Source: Bacillota bacterium (GTDB lineage Bacteria; Bacillota; Clostridia; Clostridiales; Clostridiaceae). Taken from it: 19,073 nucleotides of DNA. The position numbers and the translations under genes were made by a program. Numbering within the stretch: position 1 is the first letter of the stretch; each line of letters opens with the position of its first letter. Positions 13,726-19,073 of this stretch are shown piece after piece. The DNA is taken from contig JAEZDX010000542.1 in assembly GCA_023417975.1 (NCBI GenBank), positions 1 through 19,073 of the forward strand, written 5' to 3'. The notes under the pieces are model-generated. The model was not told where the DNA came from and searched no databases. It saw nothing but the letters and a program-made list of their open reading frames with translations.

Positions 13726-16005
13726 TTATATACAACTGGAAGTATAGGTTTCATAATTTATAGATTCACTATCAATTCTATTACATAAATAATCGGTCAA
13801 GTCGTTAGGTCTCCACTTATTCCATACCCTAACGGTGCAATCACTGCATAAGGCTGCAAAGTATTTACTATCCGGACTAAAACATATATTATTAATTTCC
13901 TTTTCAACATATAAATGTGCAATTTCTCTATAGCTATCGTTTTCCCATATTCTTACTGTACATTTTGTTATTTCCGTATTACTTCGGCATATACCGGCTA
14001 TGTATTTTCTATCTTTACTTTCGCACAAGAAGTCTATTGAATCATTGCATAACAACCTATGCTTTAAATTACCTTTGCAGCTATCAACGAAATAAATAGA
14101 ATTATTTTCAAAACCTATAATCAGTTCACTGTCATTTTTACAATAACCTATAAATTTAGGCACAAAGTCATAACTAAAGACATTTAAAATTTTTCCGCTT
14201 TTAAGGTCATATACCCTGCAACAGCAGTCAGAACTAACTGCTGCAAGCATACTTCCACTTGAATTAAATGCTGCATACTTAACCATCTTCTCATGTTTAT
14301 TATTTATTATATATTTATCGTCTTCCAAACTGAATACCAAAACACTGTTTTCCAAGTTTTTTATAAAAGACGAAAATGCATTTCCACAAGCGGCAGCTAA
14401 GCTATTATTAGTCAAATTAAAACATATCATATTTACCTTATCAGCTATATCAATTCTCTTAACTATGTTACCGTTGCTTGTTTCTATTACCATAATGGAA
14501 TTAGTATTATAATTTTTAAAATTTTCTTTTATGCATGCCATATATTGCCCAGTATTACTATAATCAATATATTTTATTCTTCCCTTTACGCTTATTACAT
14601 CTAAATACTTACCGTTAAAAATATTATAGTACTCAATGGTACCGTATTCATACGCTACAGCAACATTTTGACACCCAGGATTTATGGCAATGCACTTAGC
14701 CTGTGGTTTTATTTTCAAATCCGTATAACCATACTCTTCTTCTAGACTCCATGACTTAATATCACCTTTTATGTCTGTAGTTATTATATGCTTACCATCC
14801 TTAGTAAGAAAATAATCATTTATTTCTTCTGTATGAATTATTCTTTTTATTTCTTTACCACTCATCAAATTCCAATACCTTAAAACTTTTTTGCCGTTTT
14901 TGGTACATATAAATCTATTGTCATCACTAAATTTTATATTAGTTATATTATCGTCATGAGATATATTGAGTGGAGGTTTTCTGGAATTCAATTTATATAT
15001 TTTGAGCATCTTGTCATAGCTACTAATAGCTATGTATTCAAAATTGTAGGATACAGCTATATTACTAATTGATGAATTGTAATCAATTGATGTACAATAT
15101 TCTAATCCCATGAATTTATATATATATACTTTTCTATTTGTATAAGTAAGAAAATATTCTCCATTTAATACCGACCGAATTCCTTTTACAGCCTCGTCAT
15201 AAAAAAAGCACGCAGTCTCAATATTCTCATGAATATTCCAAATAATTACTTTATGATCATTGGAGGCAGTTATAATATACTTACCATCATTACTGAAACA
15301 TAATCCGTTAATTTTTCTCTCATGCTTATGACTGCAGTTAAGTTCTTGAAAATCCGGAATTGTCCATATATGGGGAGAGCATTCTCCTGATAAAGTCATT
15401 GTTAAATCGTTTCCACTGATTACAGCAAAAAAATCTCCTCTTGGGCTAAAACTTATATGGGAAATATTTTCTTCATATTTTATACACCCAACTTCATTTT
15501 TCAAATAAACATCAAATATTTTAACATAACATCGATTTTTACTGAAAAGCTTATTTCCGCATAATAAAGCTATATATCTGTTATTAGGACTGAATACAGC
15601 ATCCAATATATCTTTTTCAGTAATACTATATATAATTCTATTATTATCTATTGACCGTATACTTAAGATAGTTTCTTTGCACATTGAACTTCCAGGCTTA
15701 TAAGCTATTAAACAATACCATTCGTTGTTCGGGCTTTTAACAAGTTTATATGGTAACGCATCACAGTTATAACATTCTTCAACTGTGGGCAATATTTCCA
15801 GACCCCTCCGTATTATTTTTTCTGCCATTTCATTAGGATATCTTTTTAAGGATTCTGCTGCCAGCATCACACTCAATTTGAATGATTCAACATTTTTGCT
15901 ATATAATGATTCCGCTTCTGCTGCCAGCTTATGAGCTTCCAAAATAGTTCTCTCACAATCATCATTTATCTGCTGATTATAGCAAACTATAGGCGTATCC
16001 TCCAT
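13726..16005 (-). CDS. Large WD40-repeat protein with STAND-like N-terminal segment
   Basis: 759 residues, no signal peptide or membrane segment, so probably cytoplasmic. Residues ~20-75 are helical and run SFKLSVMLAAESL, then YPNEMAEKIIRRGLEIL. This resembles the short helical linker that precedes the WD40 sensor of bacterial STAND NTPases. From ~88 onward about 15 WD40-like repeats occur every 40-50 residues, each with a hydrophobic strand, an F-S-x-D/N-G-like turn and a W/Y-x-x/V-W end (clear examples: GLCFSNDGKYIITAS, VIIWNI, NICFSPDSKYFAALC, TVRVWNKW). Fifteen repeats fit two seven-blade propellers. The tail RPNDLTDYLCNRIDSES is also like the ends of STAND sensors. No Walker A/B, kinase, protease or nuclease domain is present, so it is probably a scaffold or sensor. 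The ATG has AGGAG eight bases upstream. Confidence 0.88.
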   Translation of the reverse strand: MEDTPIVCYNQQINDDCERTILEAHKLAAEAESLYSKNVESFKLSVMLAAESLKRYPNEMAEKIIRRGLEILPTVEECYNCDALPYKLVKSPNNEWYCLIAYKPGSSMCKETILSIRSIDNNRIIYSITEKDILDAVFSPNNRYIALLCGNKLFSKNRCYVKIFDVYLKNEVGCIKYEENISHISFSPRGDFFAVISGNDLTMTLSGECSPHIWTIPDFQELNCSHKHERKINGLCFSNDGKYIITASNDHKVIIWNIHENIETACFFYDEAVKGIRSVLNGEYFLTYTNRKVYIYKFMGLEYCTSIDYNSSISNIAVSYNFEYIAISSYDKMLKIYKLNSRKPPLNISHDDNITNIKFSDDNRFICTKNGKKVLRYWNLMSGKEIKRIIHTEEINDYFLTKDGKHIITTDIKGDIKSWSLEEEYGYTDLKIKPQAKCIAINPGCQNVAVAYEYGTIEYYNIFNGKYLDVISVKGRIKYIDYSNTGQYMACIKENFKNYNTNSIMVIETSNGNIVKRIDIADKVNMICFNLTNNSLAAACGNAFSSFIKNLENSVLVFSLEDDKYIINNKHEKMVKYAAFNSSGSMLAAVSSDCCCRVYDLKSGKILNVFSYDFVPKFIGYCKNDSELIIGFENNSIYFVDSCKGNLKHRLLCNDSIDFLCESKDRKYIAGICRSNTEITKCTVRIWENDSYREIAHLYVEKEINNICFSPDSKYFAALCSDCTVRVWNKWRPNDLTDYLCNRIDSESINYETYTSSCI

Positions 16006-16063
16006 CTACCCATCTCCTCATAAATATTTGTAACTTACTGTGCTATGATAACATATATAGAAT

Positions 16064-16091
16064 ATTGTACCATATATTACTAATAATACAA
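16064..16091 (-). promoter_or_regulatory. Weak sigma-A-like promoter for the WD40 gene
   Basis: On the minus strand TTGTAT (16086-16091) and TACAAT (16064-16069) are 16 bases apart. The -10 matches at five of six bases, the -35 at three of six. Tentative. Confidence 0.3.
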
Positions 16092-16127
16092 TCATATAAT
16101 TAATTCACATTATAGGGTATATATAAT

Positions 16128-16232
16128 TATAGGGTTCCTTTATTGAAACTTAACTTATACATGTGTCAAAACATTGAATTTTAAAAAGCTTTTGAGCATG
16201 TATAAGTTAATAGTCGAAATTGGAACCTTATA
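16128..16232. repeat. ~105-nt imperfect palindrome (MITE-like or structured RNA)
   Basis: Two nested perfect or near-perfect stems are seen. The inner arms TTAACTTATACATG (16150-16163) and CATGTATAAGTTAA (16197-16210) match over 14 bp; the outer arms 16128-16138 and 16222-16232 (core GGTTCC / GGAACC) pair over 11 bp with one G-U. Equal 11-nt stretches separate the arms on both sides, and a further TCAAAA/TTTTGA pair lies inside. The whole forms a long hairpin. It encodes nothing visible. Confidence 0.75.
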
Positions 16233-16372
16233 TCACCATAATGTTCATGGAAATCTTTACTTTGGAATACGAATTTTGAATAATCTTTGATATATTATTT
16301 TAAACTATATAGAACACAACAAATTTAGAATATTTACTTTAATAACATATAGAATAATGTGGAGGTAATTTA

Positions 16373-16666
16373 ATGGAGACAATGAGTAAATTCGTGTATT
16401 TTCCAAGGTTTGCTTCTCTTGAGGTTTTTACAGATATAAGAACTGATAATAAGGTTTTGAATGCATTAACTGAAGACATTGATGAAGCTTGTCTAGGTCA
16501 TCGACAGGTTGGTAATAGAAGTTATCACATTTTCTATTTAAAGCACAGGAAGGAATTTTGTGTTTTCTATCACGGAGGCGGCACAGATGCTTTGCGCTCT
16601 TCAAGAGTATTGGATGAACTTATCGAATATATTAACGATTTAACCCCTGAAAGCTTCAATGAATAG
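16373..16666 (+). CDS. 97-residue orphan protein, unknown function
   Basis: The ATG is preceded by GGAGGT seven bases upstream, a near-ideal ribosome binding site, so the gene is very likely real. The protein is soluble-looking: an aromatic-rich start (KFVYFPRFASLEVFTD), a central ALTEDIDEACLGH helix, a beta-like stretch NRSYHIFYLKHRKEFCVFYHGGG, and an acidic helical C-terminus (VLDELIEYINDLTPESFNE). Two Cys and several His are present but not in a recognisable metal or catalytic pattern. It stands alone on the plus strand between the divergent WD40 gene and a convergent exporter operon, and has its own terminator. No family recognised. Confidence 0.72.
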   Translation: METMSKFVYFPRFASLEVFTDIRTDNKVLNALTEDIDEACLGHRQVGNRSYHIFYLKHRKEFCVFYHGGGTDALRSSRVLDELIEYINDLTPESFNE

Positions 16667-16671
16667 CCAAT

Positions 16672-16703
16672 AAAAATAGCTTCCTCTTGGAAAGCTATTT
16701 TTT
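16672..16703. terminator. Bidirectional terminator between convergent genes
   Basis: AAAAATAGCTT (16672-16682) pairs with AAGCTATTTTT (from 16692), with CC/GG extending the stem around a TCTT loop and one bulged A. T runs follow on both strands. It lies between the 97-residue gene and the exporter permease gene. Confidence 0.88.
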
Positions 16704-16709
16704 TATTTA

Positions 16710-17804
16710 CTATACCTCTTTTGCAAAGCTTGAATATCGTATACTTCCAGCGCTAAAGAAAACAAGTGCCATTAATACAAGAATTATAGCATTGGGGAAA
16801 ATAACAGATTTCTCTATACTGTCCAAAGCCCAATAAAAAGGAGTAAGCTTACTTAATGTAGTCATTATTTCAGGAACCTTTGAGGATGTTTCAGCTATTA
16901 CACTTAAAATATAAGCAAAGAACATAATCATAGTAATCATAGTGAGTATCAGCGATGCCACTGGACCTTCCTTAAATATCCTTGTTATCATTACTACAAG
17001 ACTTATACTCACCATGCTCATCAATATAATATTTAATAGCAACATTCCGAAATTCTCAAATTTATATTTAAACACTAAATCCATAACTAAAAAAGATGCA
17101 GAATACAGCACTGTCTGTACAATAAGCATGGATAGATATAAACTCCCCATAATTTCATACCCTTTATTTTTCGTAGATAAGAATCTTTCCAATATTTTGT
17201 CCTTTCTTAAGGTCAATAGGTCAGCACTGAAGTTTCCCGAAAAAGTAACAAGATAAAATAAAATAAGCATTATTGGAAGGAATTCTCCTTGAGATAATAA
17301 TCCGGGTTTCATTTTATAGTCAATATTGATTAAATTCTTATCTAAATCTTCTTCACTAACAACAATATTTTTGTCATAAAGAATTTGTACCTTAAGCATT
17401 TCATTAATTTTATTTTGTAAATTTGCTTCAAATAATTGTGTTGAATTTCCGCTTTCAAGTTTATAAGCAGTAATTTCAGGTATATCACCTCTGCTCAACT
17501 TGTTTGAAAAATCTTGCGGTACTTCATAGACTGCCATATAATTATAATTTCTTAGTTCCTTCAGAGCCTGTTCCTTTTTTTCATATATATCTATTACTCC
17601 CAGCTTCTTAATTAATTCCTTACCTTGTATACCACTATCCGAATTAACAATAGCAACTTTTTCATTACTATTCATATTTCCATCTTTCAATAGCATGCTT
17701 ACTGCTGCCACACATATAAAAGGAAGGATAAGCATCATTATAACATTTTTTAAATCTTTAAAATACCTTTTACTATTTACTGCAACCATGCTGATAAATC
17801 TCAT
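16710..17804 (-). CDS. ABC-2-type exporter permease (second subunit)
   Basis: 364 residues of the ABC2_membrane_3 type: one N-terminal membrane segment (about 24-40), a long extracytoplasmic domain (about 41-170) and five to six C-terminal membrane segments. The ILPFICVAAVSMLLKDG start and the FSGNFSADLLTLRKDKILERFLSTK region (the coupling helix after the second membrane segment) are typical of drug, lantibiotic or linearmycin-type exporters. The start is ATG 17802-17804 with GGAGG seven bases upstream; it begins two bases after the stop codon of the upstream permease, so they are translationally coupled. The substrate is unknown. Confidence 0.87.
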   Translation of the reverse strand: MRFISMVAVNSKRYFKDLKNVIMMLILPFICVAAVSMLLKDGNMNSNEKVAIVNSDSGIQGKELIKKLGVIDIYEKKEQALKELRNYNYMAVYEVPQDFSNKLSRGDIPEITAYKLESGNSTQLFEANLQNKINEMLKVQILYDKNIVVSEEDLDKNLINIDYKMKPGLLSQGEFLPIMLILFYLVTFSGNFSADLLTLRKDKILERFLSTKNKGYEIMGSLYLSMLIVQTVLYSASFLVMDLVFKYKFENFGMLLLNIILMSMVSISLVVMITRIFKEGPVASLILTMITMIMFFAYILSVIAETSSKVPEIMTTLSKLTPFYWALDSIEKSVIFPNAIILVLMALVFFSAGSIRYSSFAKEV

Positions 17805-17806
17805 AG

Positions 17807-18961
17807 TTATTCCTCCCATCTAACTTTTACTTTTACCATGCTAATTAAATACACAATAATAGAAATTATCAACATACTACCTAGGTACCCCTCAATCCTA
17901 CTAAAGGAATTAAAAAGTATACAACTTCTATAGGCCTGTGCTAGCAAATTACCGGGAGCAAATTTTGCTGCCAAAGTAAAAATTTCACTGTTAACATCTT
18001 TTACAGGTAGAAATATTCCTCCGAATATTATTTGAAAATACATAACTAACATCATAATTATATTGGAATATTTCTTACTGACAAACGCAATTATTAATCC
18101 TGCAAAGGCCGTCACAACCAAGCTTTGACATACTAACAATGAAAAAATCAATATAGGATTTACCCCCTTAAAAGCAATACCTGCAACTCTGAAGGTAAGT
18201 ATATATAAAAGACTGTAGACAAAGCTGTATATGAAGAAAATTAACAAATCAAGATTGAAAAAGTTCAAGCGCGAGATTGGCGTAGACATTAGCTTTTTAA
18301 AGCTTCCGTTTTCTTTATCCATGTGATAGCCGGAAACACAAGAAAATATAATTAGTATTAAAAAGTAAGTAATCATAGATGCTCCCTGATTTTCATAGGA
18401 AGTTAATGTGGCCTCCCCTTGCAAAATACTTTCCTTAATGGAACTTTTCTGTGTTAATTCACTTATCTTATTTGCAATCTCCTTATATAATTTGTCTTTA
18501 TCCACTTTATCCAAAGCTTGAATTTTATTTGAAATAACAGCACCTTGAGTTATAATTTTACCATATTGATCAATAACACCTCTCACTATGGCTTCATTGT
18601 CACTTGAAACACGTTCCTTTTCTTCTACCTTAATTGATGTCTCCTTCAAATCTGATAAGCTTTTTTCATAACCTTCAGGTATTGTAATAAAGTAATCTCC
18701 ATTATCCTTAACTTCAAATAATCTTTTCATTTCCTCAGAATTAAAAAAATCCATAAAGCTTTTAGAACTTTCACTTTTATCTTTATCTGTAATAGTAACT
18801 TTAATTTTGTCCATATTCATATCAGGTTTAAAAGACTCTCTTTGGAAATATCCCATAAGGAAGGATAAAATCAACGGAAAAATTGAATACATGAGCAGCA
18901 TCTGCTTCCATTGACTTACCATCATTTTAAAACTTACTATGATTGTAGCCTTTATTCTCAT
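17807..18961 (-). CDS. ABC-2-type exporter permease (first subunit)
   Basis: 384 residues with the same layout as its downstream partner: an N-terminal membrane segment (about 20-39), an outward-facing charged domain (about 40-190), then membrane segments near 193-212, 230-256, 263-290, 295-318 and 358-378. The coupling region GYHMDKENGSFKKLMSTPIS after the second segment matches the ABC2_membrane_3 family. The two permeases are similar but not identical, suggesting a heterodimer. The ATG is preceded by AGGAGG. It starts 10 bases after the stop codon of the ATPase gene, so the three form an operon: ATPase, permease, permease. Confidence 0.87.
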   Translation of the reverse strand: MRIKATIIVSFKMMVSQWKQMLLMYSIFPLILSFLMGYFQRESFKPDMNMDKIKVTITDKDKSESSKSFMDFFNSEEMKRLFEVKDNGDYFITIPEGYEKSLSDLKETSIKVEEKERVSSDNEAIVRGVIDQYGKIITQGAVISNKIQALDKVDKDKLYKEIANKISELTQKSSIKESILQGEATLTSYENQGASMITYFLILIIFSCVSGYHMDKENGSFKKLMSTPISRLNFFNLDLLIFFIYSFVYSLLYILTFRVAGIAFKGVNPILIFSLLVCQSLVVTAFAGLIIAFVSKKYSNIIMMLVMYFQIIFGGIFLPVKDVNSEIFTLAAKFAPGNLLAQAYRSCILFNSFSRIEGYLGSMLIISIIVYLISMVKVKVRWEE

Positions 18962-18971
18962 AATGCTCCTC

Positions 18972-19073
18972 CTAGTCCCTTAGTTTTTTGCCTGTAAGCG
19001 AAAGAAAAACTTCCTCTAAAGATGCTTCTTCAACATTAAAACTCTTTATGTTTTTCTTTCTATCTACAGTTAG
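18972..19073 (-). CDS. ABC exporter ATPase, C-terminal fragment (cut by window edge)
   Basis: Only the last 33 residues are inside the window, ending in EEASLEEVFLSLTGKKLRD. The SLEEVFLSLTGK motif is the usual C-terminus of DrrA/CcmA-like ABC exporter ATPases, which pair with ABC-2 permeases. The stop codon lies 10 bases before the first permease gene, so it heads this exporter operon. The Walker motifs are beyond the right edge. Confidence 0.85.
   Translation of the reverse strand, partial: LTVDRKKNIKSFNVEEASLEEVFLSLTGKKLRD

Larger units (their letters stand above)
16006..16372. other. Intergenic region between WD40 gene and orphan gene
   Basis: A 367-base, very AT-rich gap between divergent genes. 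It holds a weak promoter candidate for the WD40 gene, the long imperfect palindrome (16128-16232) and the leader of the 97-residue gene. No open frame with a ribosome binding site was seen. Confidence 0.6.

Noticed and set aside
16128..16232. Complete insertion sequence or transposase remnant
   Set aside because: No transposase-like coding sequence lies inside or next to the palindrome, and the arms match no insertion-sequence end I recognise; only a non-coding element is supported.

Overview
The window is AT-rich, with strong Shine-Dalgarno sites, intrinsic terminators, a flagellin with a SigD-type promoter, a lipoteichoic-acid-synthase-type enzyme and a lipoprotein-anchored ABC importer. 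This points to a motile, low-GC Gram-positive bacterium, most likely a Clostridium or close relative (inference from gene families and composition; species not determined). No tRNA, rRNA, CRISPR array or recognisable transposase was seen.

Left part (1-8400): a 5'-truncated TrpB2-type tryptophan synthase beta-like gene; a divergent pair of small coiled-coil proteins of unknown function separated by a perfect inverted repeat (1528-1549); a lone flagellin gene on the minus strand behind a SigD/FliA-type promoter; a membrane-anchored protein with a papain/C39-like Cys-His-Asp pattern; an LtaS-family sulfatase-fold membrane enzyme; a plus-strand beta-carbonic anhydrase; then minus-strand genes for a DUF4288 protein, a class I methyltransferase and a 66-residue helical protein. 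Most are separate transcription units; terminators and extended -10 promoters can be placed for several.

Centre (8630-13540): a complete branched-chain amino acid ABC importer operon on the minus strand, livK-livH-livM-livG-livF: one lipoprotein receptor, two permeases and two ATPases. livHMGF are nearly contiguous or overlapping. A 12-bp perfect hairpin separates livK from livH, which would suit differential expression of the receptor. A sigma-A-like promoter lies upstream of livK with a candidate CodY-like box in its spacer, and a strong terminator closes the operon after livF.

Right part (13572-19073): a 759-residue protein made of an N-terminal helical segment and about 15 WD40-like repeats, resembling the sensor half of STAND proteins but with no NTPase or effector; an intergenic region with a ~105-nt imperfect palindrome (16128-16232); an orphan 97-residue plus-strand gene; a bidirectional terminator; and an ABC-2-type exporter operon of two permeases preceded by the C-terminal end of its ATPase, which runs off the right edge.

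The strongest leads for something undescribed are the stand-alone WD40 protein with its palindrome and orphan neighbour, the divergent coiled-coil pair, the atypical flagellin, and the membrane-anchored C39-like protein. All functional links between neighbours here are inference.
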